Below are positions 51,941 through 60,232 of a DNA stretch of 64,000 nucleotides, in pieces. The stretch is from RGIG1995 sp045652425 (GTDB lineage Bacteria > Bacillota > Clostridia > Oscillospirales > CAG-272): assembly GCA_045652425.1 (NCBI GenBank), contig JAZRUG010000032.1, positions 111,930 through 175,929 on the forward strand. The letters are read 5' to 3'. Under the pieces are notes generated by a model. It was not told the origin of the DNA. It did not search any database and was given only the letters and a program-made list of their open reading frames with translations. The first letter of the stretch is position 1. Every line of letters starts with the position of its first letter. Position numbers and translations under genes: made by a program.

Positions 51941-53161
51941 ATGTGTATCAATCCGTTACGTCAAAAAGTTGTTGACTATATGAAAAATATGGCAACAATT
52001 GAATGGATCCCCGACGAAAATTTTGTAACCTATAATCCCGGTAATAGAGGAGGATGTACTTCACAACTTTGCGTATACCGCAAAGGCGTTAAATACTACG
52101 GACCTCCTTACATTAACGGAAATATGACTAACGCTGAAACATTCAATGACAAGCGTGTCGGAGCGTACATTCCCTTCCCCGGAACAGAAGAGGAACTTAA
52201 TAAAATTGATTCTGTTGCTTCCCTTAAAGCAATTGGTGGAGAAATCCTTGAAACCTCTATCAAAAATGCATTCACTTTCCCCGGAAATGACTGTATGGGT
52301 GCTGTTCAAATCGCTTGGAACGCTGCTATAAACAACAATGAGAAAATGCAGAAATTGCAGTTCTGTAATAACACCATCCCCTTTGAAGGCGCTTGTGTTA
52401 TTCCTGTAGGCGAATACGTTTGCAACCCTGATCACGGCAACAACACAGACCTTATCTGTGAAGAAAACGGCGAACAGGTTATGGCTAAAGCATACGCTCA
52501 ACTTCTCCCCGGCGATGCTGTTACTCACGTAAAATCACGCGATAGTAATGCACGTCATATCAGACTTGTTGTCGGCGAACCTTACGTTGAATACAAAACC
52601 CTTGAAAACGGCGAAAAAGTTATTAATATGGATATAAGTTACGTTAAACTTCTTGACCAAGCAGGAGGCGCATCAAGACGTTACGTTAAGGGACCTATCA
52701 AGGCTTCAATGCAAGAGCACGAATGGAAGTTTATCGACCTTTATAACGGTGCAGATTTGCCTATAACGCTTCCTGAACTCGTATCCGGCGACAACGGCGT
52801 AGAAAATACTGTTCTTGAAGATGCTGTAATTGACACTCTCTTCACTGAAAAGAAAATATCCGGTAAAGTAACTTCTAACAGACAGATTATTTATGCAAGA
52901 GCTGAAATAACCGACGGCACTACCGTTTATACAATAAAAGACATTGTTCCTATGGCTATCCGCCACAAGAGAAACTACCACAACCCCGTTTATGATCTTG
53001 AAAACCTTGATTTCTCTTGCTTTAACTTTAAGGAAGACACACAATATACGTTCAATCTCTTTGTATGTACTTCGGGTAACGAAGGCAAAGAAATTAACCT
53101 CGTTAAAGACTTTAAACGCGAAGGCAGATACAGAAACGGTTGGACCTACGAGGAACTATAA
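51941..53161 (+). CDS. NlpC/P60-like cysteine protein (predicted)
   Basis: A 406-residue protein without a signal peptide. Residues around NDCMGAVQIAWNAA (Cys118) and LLPGDAVTHV with ARHIRLVVGE (His206) mimic the Cys and His boxes of NlpC/P60 hydrolases (C-x-G-x-V ... L-x-P-G-D ... H-x-x-x-x-G). The rest, from about 240, looks like a beta-rich domain. The assignment is by motif only and I do not know the target. The gene stands alone behind the NodB-like cluster with its own AAGGAG site; no strong promoter is obvious. Terminated at 53170. Confidence 0.6.
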   Translation: MCINPLRQKVVDYMKNMATIEWIPDENFVTYNPGNRGGCTSQLCVYRKGVKYYGPPYINGNMTNAETFNDKRVGAYIPFPGTEEELNKIDSVASLKAIGGEILETSIKNAFTFPGNDCMGAVQIAWNAAINNNEKMQKLQFCNNTIPFEGACVIPVGEYVCNPDHGNNTDLICEENGEQVMAKAYAQLLPGDAVTHVKSRDSNARHIRLVVGEPYVEYKTLENGEKVINMDISYVKLLDQAGGASRRYVKGPIKASMQEHEWKFIDLYNGADLPITLPELVSGDNGVENTVLEDAVIDTLFTEKKISGKVTSNRQIIYARAEITDGTTVYTIKDIVPMAIRHKRNYHNPVYDLENLDFSCFNFKEDTQYTFNLFVCTSGNEGKEINLVKDFKREGRYRNGWTYEEL

Positions 53162-53169
53162 ATTAATTT

Positions 53170-53205
53170 CAAGCAGTTACATTTTTGGTAACTGCTTGTT
53201 TTTTT
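53170..53205 (+). terminator. Terminator of the NlpC/P60-like gene
   Basis: CAAGCAGTTAC and complement around seven bases, followed by eight T. Confidence 0.85.
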
Positions 53206-53224
53206 GTATTATTTTTAAAAACCA

Positions 53225-53253
53225 TTGACATGTTGACGCAAAAATGATAAAAT
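53225..53253 (+). promoter_or_regulatory. Promoter of tRNA-Leu(CAG)
   Basis: TTGACA (53225-53230), 17-base spacer, TAAAAT (53248-53253). Confidence 0.7.
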
Positions 53254-53270
53254 ACAAAAGTACTATATTT

Positions 53271-53357
53271 GCGGGTATGGCGGAATTGGCAGACGCGCTA
53301 GATTCAGGTTCTAGTGAGGGCAACTTCATGCAGGTTCAAGTCCTGTTACCCGCACCA
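53271..53357 (+). tRNA. tRNA-Leu (anticodon CAG)
   Basis: Acceptor GCGGGTA pairs with TACCCGC and the CCA end is encoded. The anticodon stem CTAGA/TCTAG holds TTCAGGT with anticodon CAG. T-arm has GGTTCAAGTCC. 87 bases, long variable arm. Its 3' end is the likely integration site of the adjoining island. Confidence 0.95.
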
Positions 53358-53453
53358 AGTCTTAATAGCTTGAACCTCTTTACCGTTGGTAAGATGTTCG
53401 GGCTATTTTGCTTTATGTCGGAGTATGAAAACTTCGAAGAATAAAGGCATAGC

Positions 53454-53487
53454 AAAGCCGCAGGCGAATTTTCGTCTGCGGCTTTGT
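53454..53487. terminator. Strong bidirectional hairpin after tRNA-Leu(CAG)
   Basis: AAAGCCGCAG and complement CTGCGGCTTT around an AT-rich loop, between the tRNA and the first island gene. Confidence 0.6.
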
Positions 53488-53503
53488 GTATTCAGGTATT
53501 CCC

Positions 53504-53725
53504 TTATGCTTCTATTTCATCAAGTTTGTTTTCTTGGTTGCTTACTCTTTTCTCGGTGCTGTCAGCGCCCTGTTTTTTACGAGCCTTCCATTCTGCATAG
53601 TCTCGTTTTCCTTCTTCGGATGCAAGATACTCCCGCATAATCGGCAGTAGTATTCGTGCCAAAGATTCCATTTCATATTCGGGGATACCTAAATCATTGC
53701 GAGGGATTTTCTTTTTTCTCGGCAT
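53504..53725 (-). CDS. Small charged island protein, unknown
   Basis: A 73-residue very charged protein, MPRKKKIPRNDLG at the start, with a helical middle (LARILLPIMREYLASEEGKRDYAEWKARK) and an acidic end. It follows the integrase gene by 30 bases on the same strand, with AAGGATAA before the start. Small proteins at this position often influence excision (Xis-like), but no HTH can be seen and I do not name it. Confidence 0.6.
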   Translation of the reverse strand: MPRKKKIPRNDLGIPEYEMESLARILLPIMREYLASEEGKRDYAEWKARKKQGADSTEKRVSNQENKLDEIEA

Positions 53726-53755
53726 GATATAGTTATCCTTTCTTTTTTGATTTGA

Positions 53756-54718
53756 TCACTCTTCATAGATTTTCGTGATTCCGGAACGATGATGACCGAG
53801 TCGCTCTGAGACCTCTCGTCTTGCCTGTTCCTCATTCATACCACGGGCAATAAGTCTTTCTTCCGTCTTTTGTGCGTAAGTGTGCCGTATTGCATGCCAA
53901 CCGTAACCGCTGTCTGCTCGCTCTTTCTTGCCCTCTTTGACCTGAGTCTTTCGATCGGGACCCAAAATTTCGTCAATATGATTGCTCATCCAATTGGTCA
54001 ATGCTGTCTTTACTTTCTTCACGCTATTCTTGTGATTATCGCAGAACAAATAATTGCTTGACTTCTTTCCGTCTGCTTTAGCAATATTTAAAATTCTTTG
54101 TAGCACTATAACTTGTTCTTCTGTATCAAGCGGAATAGCTCTTGCCTGACCGCCTTTTCCGTTGGGTATGTGTAACTGTTTTGATTTAAGAGCTTCTTCC
54201 AATTGATAGATTCTTAATGTGACAAGCTCATTCTTTCGCAGACCAAAATGGTAAACAATATATACCCCAAACACTACGTCACGTCTGTCTCCGCTTTTTG
54301 CTACATCTACCATTTTCGTCAGTTCACTGTCAAGGAATCCTTTGTTGTACTTGCCGACCTCTCGCTTCTCTAAATCCAGCTTCTTGTTCTCGGGCAGTTT
54401 GTTCTTGCAATTTGAATGCTTGTGCCAAAATCGGATTGCGGATAACTCGGTCAGAATATACGATGCGCTTTTTCCGTTTGCTTGAAGGAAATCAACGTAG
54501 GCGAAGATGTGCTTGGCAGAAACATTCTTAACATTCTCAAGACGAAATTCAACTGCAAGGAATTTGGCAAAGCGGTCTTCAAGCGCAGGGTGATAACGCC
54601 TTCTTGTTTCAATCGATCCATTGTTACAGTTATTAATATCGCGCCTGAACTGAACTGCAAGGTTGTTCGCCATATTCGCTTGCATCTCGGTTAATTCATA
54701 CTTAATCTGAACGCCCAT
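53756..54718 (-). CDS. int: Tyrosine recombinase / integrase
   Basis: Site-specific recombinase that most likely integrated the island into tRNA-Leu. An N-terminal SAM-like core-binding domain (about residues 45-110) precedes the catalytic domain. Catalytic residues can be seen: Arg in FGLRKNELVTLR, His and Arg in WHAIRHTYA, His in LGHHRSGITKI and Tyr in KIYEE near the very end. The protein ends two residues after the Tyr, so it is complete but tight. About 320 residues from an ATG with GGAGGTG; the frame runs further upstream. Reads toward the tRNA. Confidence 0.9.
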   Translation of the reverse strand: MGVQIKYELTEMQANMANNLAVQFRRDINNCNNGSIETRRRYHPALEDRFAKFLAVEFRLENVKNVSAKHIFAYVDFLQANGKSASYILTELSAIRFWHKHSNCKNKLPENKKLDLEKREVGKYNKGFLDSELTKMVDVAKSGDRRDVVFGVYIVYHFGLRKNELVTLRIYQLEEALKSKQLHIPNGKGGQARAIPLDTEEQVIVLQRILNIAKADGKKSSNYLFCDNHKNSVKKVKTALTNWMSNHIDEILGPDRKTQVKEGKKERADSGYGWHAIRHTYAQKTEERLIARGMNEEQARREVSERLGHHRSGITKIYEE

Positions 54719-54922
54719 AGGACTTTCACCTCCTTTCTGCAAATTTTGCAAACGAAAATTTCAATGTTTTCGTTTGTACTGTTGTAGTAATGCATTGCAA
54801 AAAGGGGTGTTTTCAAGAAAAATACAAAAATTTCTTGAGCAAAAAAAGCAGGGGCGAAAGATTTATCTTTCACCTCTGCGTTTTGCTGACGAAAATAATG
54901 TCCGAGACCAAAATTTATGAGC
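54719..54922. other. Leader of the integrase gene and hairpins
   Basis: No gene is seen here. The stretch contains the integrase ribosome site, an AT-rich likely promoter region, and short palindromes (for example TTTCTTG-type repeats around 54813-54838 and the GAAAG/CTTTC pair near 54857-54871). It leads into the repeat array. Confidence 0.35.
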
Positions 54923-55477
54923 TATCATCTCGAAACGAAAATTTTCGCCGTCATATCGATACGACTATCATATATCATTCCAAAAGGACAGCATACTTTC
55001 AAACTTGAGGGGACTCTTTTTCAGCCGACTGTTTTGTGTGTGATACGGCTTGTACCTATACCGCTTGTCCGTATTACACATAAAACAGCCGGAACGCCGA
55101 AGGCGAAAAAACGCCTCCCTACAATTAATCTATAGGACCTCATTTCAAAGAGAGAATCATACATTATCATTTCGAAATCATAGATTCTCATATATCATTT
55201 CAAAAAGACCGCGGCAAGGCATAGCTATCCCATTGGCACGTGAGGCTATTTCTCGTGTCATTTCTTCTGTTTTCTTTCTCTATGCTCTAAAAATGCCTTG
55301 CCGTACGGCGACTTCAATAGTATTTTCGTCGCCGTTTCTATTTTCTTCGCCAATAGAAACGGCGACGCTTTCAAAAAGACAATCATCAATCATTTCAAAA
55401 TGAGCCGTTCCACTTATCATAGAACAGTTATTGGGGAGATAACTGCTATGCGGGACTTTTCATATATCATCTCGAAA
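54923..55477. repeat. Six-copy TATCATYTCRAAA repeat array with interspersed hairpins
   Basis: The 13-base repeat TATCATYTCRAAA (or a one-base variant) occurs at 54923-54935, 54973-54985, 55165-55177, 55193-55205, 55388-55400 and 55465-55477, all in the same orientation. Between copies stand unrelated hairpins: a 24-base imperfect stem at 55025-55048/55069-55092, an 11-base stem CGGCAAGGCAT at 55212/55293, and a perfect 16-base stem CGTCGCCGTTTCTATT at 55327-55342/55352-55367. A smaller one encloses TTGGGGAG near 55425-55450. No coding frame of note in either strand. Confidence 0.75.
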
Positions 55478-55504
55478 CGATAATCATAGAGCATATCGAA
55501 AAGT

Positions 55505-55796
55505 GTATCATATTTGATTGTGTAACAATGAAGGTGAGTACAGCGGATATAATCCGGCGCATACCTGCCACGTGACAGGCGTCAGATACTCGCGTACTGA
55601 CAGCGCAGTGCCGTATACTGTAACTGCTTACAGTGCCTACTTAATTCGGTCGACGGCAAGGATTTCATTTACCATTTGAAATCCGGGAAACTTCGGCTGT
55701 GACCTTTGTCGCACAGAGACAGCGGTTAAATTGACCGTGCCGCACACGGTTGACTGCTTGGCAGATCTTTTGCTTTGGCTGTGGGGTCAGCCTTTG
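55505..55796 (-). other. Structured non-coding region of the island
   Basis: No gene is seen. Short inverted repeats follow each other: CCTG-n8-CAGG around 55566, GTCAG-n-CTGAC around 55580-55600, GGATTTCA with TGAAATCC at 55660-55684, and a CCGTG/CACGG pair near 55735-55748. It lies right after a short ORF (55797-55904) on the minus strand, which could be its leader. It may be structured RNA, an origin, or decayed sequence. Confidence 0.4.
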
Positions 55797-55904
55797 CTAT
55801 CCACCATTTTCATTCACAGCCGCAGTCTGCCGTGAACCGTTCGTTGCCTTGTCACTTAAATTTGAACGTTGTAGGCAATACTTTCTTGGGATTTGTCCTT
55901 TCAT
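55797..55904 (-). CDS. Possible 35-residue leader ORF
   Basis: A short minus-strand frame beginning MKGQIPRKYCLQRSNLS starts seven bases after a perfect AAGGAGG sequence, and ends in TAG. The strong ribosome site makes translation likely. It might be a leader peptide, a truncated gene start or a small island protein. No family recognised. It is the only good start signal in the 1.5 kb between the integrase and the PASTA gene. Confidence 0.4.
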   Translation of the reverse strand: MKGQIPRKYCLQRSNLSDKATNGSRQTAAVNENGG

Positions 55905-56283
55905 TTGAATTCCTCCTTCATTGTCATAAATATATTTTGACTCCAAAGCAGGCTCCTTGCCTGCTGGAGAACAAAAACAAGGTACAAAAAAGCACCTACC
56001 CGAAGATAAGTGCTGCTGTTGCTGTATACGGAAGGAAACATACTACCTCGAAGGTTCTACTGAGTTTGGTTTTGAATGCTTCCTTCATATTTTTTAAGCT
56101 CATATATAATATAATCGATTTTGGGGCAATCGTCAAGGTGGTGTGACACAATTATTTTTAAATTCCAATCACAAACGTTACATTACGAAATACACGTCAG
56201 ATGTTACCATCTGACGTGTGTTATTTTTGTGCATTGTTTAAGTGTTTTTGAAATTTTGTATTATACACTCAGTTTAAAAAGGT
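55905..56283. other. Intergenic stretch before the PASTA gene end
   Basis: No gene is supported here. It holds AT-rich promoter-like sequence around 56100-56115 for leftward transcription of the short ORF, and a hairpin ACACGTCAGAT/ATCTGACGTGT (56192-56219) followed by T-rich sequence. Confidence 0.4.
56192..56226 (+). terminator. Hairpin with T-rich tail
   Basis: Eleven-base arms ACACGTCAGAT around GTTACC, then GTTATTTTT. Reads best as a plus-strand terminator; the leftward PASTA gene lies beside it and may use it too. Confidence 0.5.
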
Positions 56284-57057
56284 TTAGTACAATTCTTCGA
56301 CACCCTTACTATTGTATCTTTCTTCTCGTAATGGTTCTTTATCTCCTGTTACGTAACGAATGAGTGTTCTAATGCGCTTCCAATCCATATCGTTTATTTC
56401 TGCCAAAGAACCATTGTCCAAACGAGCAAAATATAGTTTAGGAGTACCGTCCGAAAATTTCCCATCACAATACACTATAAAATGATCATGACTGTCAGTG
56501 AACTCAAAACTCAAGACTACTTCCACCGTTGTTTCTGAACCGTCAGAATTTTCAATAATCATGCGCTTATTATTGGTAGTGGCATCTCCTGCTGTAGCAA
56601 TATTTTGCTGCCACTCTCTGATTAGATTTTTTGGAATGTTATCCATTGCAACATTAACTATTTTAAATTCCTCATTGTTGATAAACTTGCCAACTGTTAA
56701 TTTTACTTTTGTTCCTCTAAACACAATTGTATTTGATACAGGGCATTGCTTAACGACGACAACATTATCATCAACTATCAGTGAATATTTCAATTTTTCT
56801 CTTTCCAAAAAGAGTATTGCATCTTTTATTTTAAGTCCTGTTACATCTGGAACAATAGAAAAGAACATATTCAGTATGGTAGTTATCGATGAAAAAATAT
56901 TAATTGTTAACAAAATGTACCAAAACAAAGGTTCAATCTCTATTCCTATTGCAATATGAGAAATCAGTGTAAATAAATCCAGCAAGATGGCACACAAAAT
57001 AAAAATGACACGTATAAATACATTTTTCTTTAGGAAAATCCAGCTAATGTATGTCAT
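56284..57057 (-). CDS. PASTA-domain membrane protein with DUF1292-like C-terminus
   Basis: A 257-residue membrane protein. Two hydrophobic segments in the first 65 residues (about 13-38 and 45-67) lead into one PASTA domain at about 68-123 (VPDVTGLKIKDAILFLEREKL to GTKVKLTVG), a fold that usually binds cell-wall material. The final part (about 185-240, HDHFIVYCDGKFSDGTPKLYFARLDNGSL) resembles DUF1292. It is unusual for one PASTA repeat to stand without a kinase. It ends 24 bases before the ligase gene start on the same strand, so it is transcribed after it. Confidence 0.72.
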   Translation of the reverse strand: MTYISWIFLKKNVFIRVIFILCAILLDLFTLISHIAIGIEIEPLFWYILLTINIFSSITTILNMFFSIVPDVTGLKIKDAILFLEREKLKYSLIVDDNVVVVKQCPVSNTIVFRGTKVKLTVGKFINNEEFKIVNVAMDNIPKNLIREWQQNIATAGDATTNNKRMIIENSDGSETTVEVVLSFEFTDSHDHFIVYCDGKFSDGTPKLYFARLDNGSLAEINDMDWKRIRTLIRYVTGDKEPLREERYNSKGVEELY

Positions 57058-57081
57058 ATCTAGTTTCTTGTAACCAGGCGA

Positions 57082-58815
57082 TTACTTATTATTACAAGTT
57101 TCAAATATGTTCTCTTTCTCCAATGTTCTATAATCAACTTTACCAATATCAGTTAAAGGCAGTTTATCTATAGAAAAAAATTCTACAGCCGTATCTCGGG
57201 GGGGCAACTTCTTATCACAATGCTCCTTGATATCATTGAGCACATTTTCATCGTTTTTATAGTCATCTTTTAACACAACAAACACTATCGGCCATTGCCC
57301 GCTTGTGTGCTCTTTGTCCTTTCTGCCAACTACCGCACAAGTTTCAACAGCATTATGTTCCAAAATAACATTCTCGATTGCTACCGGAAATACGTTGTGT
57401 CCATCAGGGCGGATAATCATACGCTTCAATCTTCCCTTGATATAGATAAAGCCGTCTTCATCCATATATCCGATATCGTTTGAATGAATCCATACATTCC
57501 CATCGGAATGCTTTTTTAAAACCTTTTTTGTTTCTTCATCATTTGCCATATATCCAACCATCATAGCCGGAGTAGATATGCATATTTCTCCTTCTTGATT
57601 GTAAGATAACTCATTGTCAGTGCCCGGTTCAAAAACAGACACTATTGTTTTACAATGTGGAACCCCCACACTACCAATTTTATTGACATTTCCATGGCAA
57701 GCCACAGCGGCAGAACCTACTTCTGTCATTCCATATCCTTTCGCAATATTGTATTTGTTATTATGCGATTTAAGGAATTCGTTTATCTCATTTTCCATTT
57801 TAATATTAAATGCATCACCGCCTGCGCCAGCACTCTCTAGAAACGATAAATCATAGCCTTCCATTTTCTTTGATTTTGAAAGTTTCTCGTAATGTGTTGG
57901 TACACCAAGAAAATGAGCGGGTTTGTATTTAATAATTAAATCATCGAATTCATCTGGATTAAATACAGGTATTAATACGTTGTTTAACCCTAAAACCAAG
58001 GGCATATGTATACCGCAAGTGATACCATATGCAATAAACGGAGGCATAATGTCAAGGAAGTTTTGCTTTCGGTTATAATTTGCTCCTAACAAACGATACT
58101 GCATTGCGATTATGTTAAGCGTATCATTCGATAACATTGCCCCTTTAGGTACACCAGTGGTTCCTCCAGTATATACGATTGTTGCAACATTATTCTTTTG
58201 ATATGAAATAGTTTTAATTGTTCTTTGAGCACCCGATTTGATAAATTGTTTCCAATCAACGACTGCTGAAAATTTTGGGCTTTTGTTTTTCAGTGAATAA
58301 CCCATTCTCATAAAGACGGGTAACGAGTCTTTAGGAGAAAGATTAATAATGTTTCCATTAAAGCCCAACTCTCTAAGTTTTATTATCTTGGGGATACACT
58401 TATCAATTGCGAGTATGCATTTTGTTTTGGAATTTTCGATATAAGTTTTTATACGTTCAAGATTCGTGCGTGGATCTATCATATTAGAAATAGCACCTAA
58501 ACGATTAAGAGCATATACTGAATAAATAACTTCTGGAATAGTGACGGAACATATAGCAACTACATCGCCATCTTTTATGCCTGCACTGGCAAAAGCCTTA
58601 GCGGTTTTGTCAATGTTTTCAAATAATACTTCATATGTAATTTTCTTTCCATAGTAAATGAGCGCAACATCGTCAAGGTGATCTTTGTTGTTTTCCCAAA
58701 GGTACTCATAAATAGTATGTTCAGGCAGTTTAGCATTGATAGCCTCTTCTGTGTAATACTTCAACCAAGGTTTATCAATAGAAGGGTGGCCTGTAAGTTT
58801 TTGTTCTGTGTTCAT
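57082..58815 (-). CDS. AMP-forming acyl-CoA synthetase-like ligase (ANL family)
   Basis: Class I adenylate-forming enzyme that activates a carboxylate as acyl-AMP. The P-loop is IVYTGGTTGVPKGAML, the A5 motif AKGYGMTEVGSAA, and A7/A8 show HSNDIGYMDEDGFIYIKGRLKRMI and NVFPVAIENVI; the late KLPLTDIGKVDYRTLE carries the A10 Lys. 577 residues, full length. Substrate cannot be read (fatty acid, aryl acid or polyketide starter). No carrier protein gene is seen nearby. It is cargo in the island and is preceded by a striking 36-bp palindrome. Confidence 0.88.
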   Translation of the reverse strand: MNTEQKLTGHPSIDKPWLKYYTEEAINAKLPEHTIYEYLWENNKDHLDDVALIYYGKKITYEVLFENIDKTAKAFASAGIKDGDVVAICSVTIPEVIYSVYALNRLGAISNMIDPRTNLERIKTYIENSKTKCILAIDKCIPKIIKLRELGFNGNIINLSPKDSLPVFMRMGYSLKNKSPKFSAVVDWKQFIKSGAQRTIKTISYQKNNVATIVYTGGTTGVPKGAMLSNDTLNIIAMQYRLLGANYNRKQNFLDIMPPFIAYGITCGIHMPLVLGLNNVLIPVFNPDEFDDLIIKYKPAHFLGVPTHYEKLSKSKKMEGYDLSFLESAGAGGDAFNIKMENEINEFLKSHNNKYNIAKGYGMTEVGSAAVACHGNVNKIGSVGVPHCKTIVSVFEPGTDNELSYNQEGEICISTPAMMVGYMANDEETKKVLKKHSDGNVWIHSNDIGYMDEDGFIYIKGRLKRMIIRPDGHNVFPVAIENVILEHNAVETCAVVGRKDKEHTSGQWPIVFVVLKDDYKNDENVLNDIKEHCDKKLPPRDTAVEFFSIDKLPLTDIGKVDYRTLEKENIFETCNNK

Positions 58816-58831
58816 AAATTATCTCCTTTTT

Positions 58832-58867
58832 GACCATTATCAAAAGGTACACCTTTTGATAATGGTC
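58832..58867. promoter_or_regulatory. 36-bp palindrome upstream of the ligase gene
   Basis: GACCATTATCAAAAGG-TACA-CCTTTTGATAATGGTC, perfect 16-base arms, directly before AAAAAGGAG and the ATG of the ligase. Not followed by a T run. It could be an operator, a site for the resolvase, or an mRNA hairpin at the ribosome site. A related palindrome lies at 58984-59009. Confidence 0.6.
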
Positions 58868-58983
58868 TCGTTTAATACGTTGGATGAAAAATCTGTAACT
58901 TTTTTCGAAATTTTGTCGCATTGAATGGCTAAATCACTTGAATTTTTTGCATTTTTATGATATACCTATCTAAATAATTATGC

Positions 58984-59009
58984 CTATCAAAAGGTGTACC
59001 TTATGATAG
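58984..59009. promoter_or_regulatory. Second related palindrome downstream of the resolvase gene
   Basis: CTATCAAAAGGTGTACCTTATGATAG shares the core ATCAAAAGGTGTACCTT with the 36-bp palindrome, with one mismatched pair. Its centre is about 147 bp from the other. Located just after the resolvase stop codon. Confidence 0.55.
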
Positions 59010-59017
59010 TTACTGCT

Positions 59018-59629
59018 TTATTTGTCGCCATGAAGCAACCTATATTCCCGTAATCTTCGGTAAAACGTAGCTTCACTCATATTACATATCTTTAAGACTT
59101 CCGAAAATGGAAGTCTTTTTTGTTCCCATTGTTTAATAATCTTTCCAAAATCATCCGGGACATCTATTTCGGGCCGTCCAAACTTCACGCCCTTTGCTTT
59201 TGCGGCTGCAATGCCTTCTGCTTGTCGCTTCTTGATATTCTCACGCTCGCTTTGCGCCACAAAAGATAGAATCTGCAAAACAAGATCAGCAATAAACGTC
59301 CCCATAAGGTCTTTACCATTACGCGTGTCAAGTAAAGGCATATCAATAACACATATATCCACACCGATATCCTTTGTAAGCACACGCCATTGCCGCTGTA
59401 TCTCTTCATAATTACGTCCTAGCCGGTCGATGCATAGTATGTAAAGCAAATCACCTGACCTTAGTTTTTTAATCATACGTTTGTACTGCGGTCGTTCAAA
59501 ATCCTTTCCCGATTGCTTATCCATAAAAATGTTTTCGTCAGCAACTCCAGCATCGCTTAACGCAATCAACTGACGATCTTCATTCTGATCGGTGCTAGAT
59601 ACACGCACATAACCATAAATCTTTCCCAT
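59018..59629 (-). CDS. Serine recombinase / resolvase
   Basis: Small serine recombinase with YGYVRVSSTDQNEDRQ (catalytic Ser11 in the RVS box), DKQSGKDFERPQYKRMIKKLRSGD, YILCIDRLGRNYEEI and a C-terminal helix-turn-helix (FSEVLKICNMSEATFYRRLREY). 203 residues, full length for the resolvase/invertase group. Start with AGGAGG. Likely resolves or inverts DNA of the island; its site may be the palindromes at 58832 and 58984. Confidence 0.93.
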   Translation of the reverse strand: MGKIYGYVRVSSTDQNEDRQLIALSDAGVADENIFMDKQSGKDFERPQYKRMIKKLRSGDLLYILCIDRLGRNYEEIQRQWRVLTKDIGVDICVIDMPLLDTRNGKDLMGTFIADLVLQILSFVAQSERENIKKRQAEGIAAAKAKGVKFGRPEIDVPDDFGKIIKQWEQKRLPFSEVLKICNMSEATFYRRLREYRLLHGDK

Positions 59630-59803
59630 ATTTATTAACCTCCTGAACTAAAAATATTTTACCTTAGAGTTGTGTAAAATTCCTTATCAGGTAACAATAT
59701 GGATTGCATTTGGGGCTCTTTTCAAAAAAACAATAATCATACAACTATTAATTTTCGTCACAAAAAAATTACGCATAATATGAATTTATAATCCATATAT
59801 GTA

Positions 59804-59832
59804 TTGACCGTACGCTTTGTTTGTGTTATAAT
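59804..59832 (+). promoter_or_regulatory. Promoter of the XRE regulator
   Basis: TTGACC, 17-base spacer, TATAAT (59827-59832), about 31 bases before the ATG at 59864. Confidence 0.7.
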
Positions 59833-59863
59833 ATCAATATACGAAAAAGCGAGGTGTGTTTTA

Positions 59864-60232
59864 ATGACGAAAATTATTGGTAAAAGGCTGAGAGAACTGC
59901 GTGTGGAAAACCGCTACTCTCAGCAGCAGATCGCAGAAATGTGTGGATTGACACAAGCGACCATCGGCAGATACGAGCAAGGACTTGTTGATGTTGCATT
60001 GGACAAGCTATTTTGGTACGCAGAACATTTTGAGGTATCTTTGGACTACATCTTCGGAAGAACCGATGATCCCAAGGGTCATCTGTACGATAAAGACGAG
60101 CCGTCCTTGCCCTCTGATGCAAGTATCAATGACTTTATTGAGTTCTGCTTTGATCCTACTTCACCTGCCAACGCCAAGCTGAAAAAGATGCTTGTACAGT
60201 TAATGGAGGATAGCAAAAGACGAGAGCAGTAA
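59864..60232 (+). CDS. XRE-family transcriptional regulator
   Basis: A 122-residue regulator. The N-terminal HTH (about residues 5-60) reads GKRLRELRVENRYSQQQIAEMCGLTQATIGRYEQG, typical of Cro/C1 repressors; VALDKLFWYAEHFEVSLDYIFGRTDDP follows. The C-terminal tail is acidic and helical. The start at 59864 follows GAGGTG. It probably controls island genes, and it overlaps the start of the recombinase frame at its stop codon. Confidence 0.9.
   Translation: MTKIIGKRLRELRVENRYSQQQIAEMCGLTQATIGRYEQGLVDVALDKLFWYAEHFEVSLDYIFGRTDDPKGHLYDKDEPSLPSDASINDFIEFCFDPTSPANAKLKKMLVQLMEDSKRREQ

Noticed and set aside
53244..53444. 66-residue frame across tRNA-Leu(CAG)
   Set aside because: It covers the tRNA gene and its flank; clearly a chance frame.
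55775..56146. 123-residue plus-strand frame in the island
   Set aside because: No ribosome site, odd composition and no family resemblance; the opposite strand has the only good start signal here.
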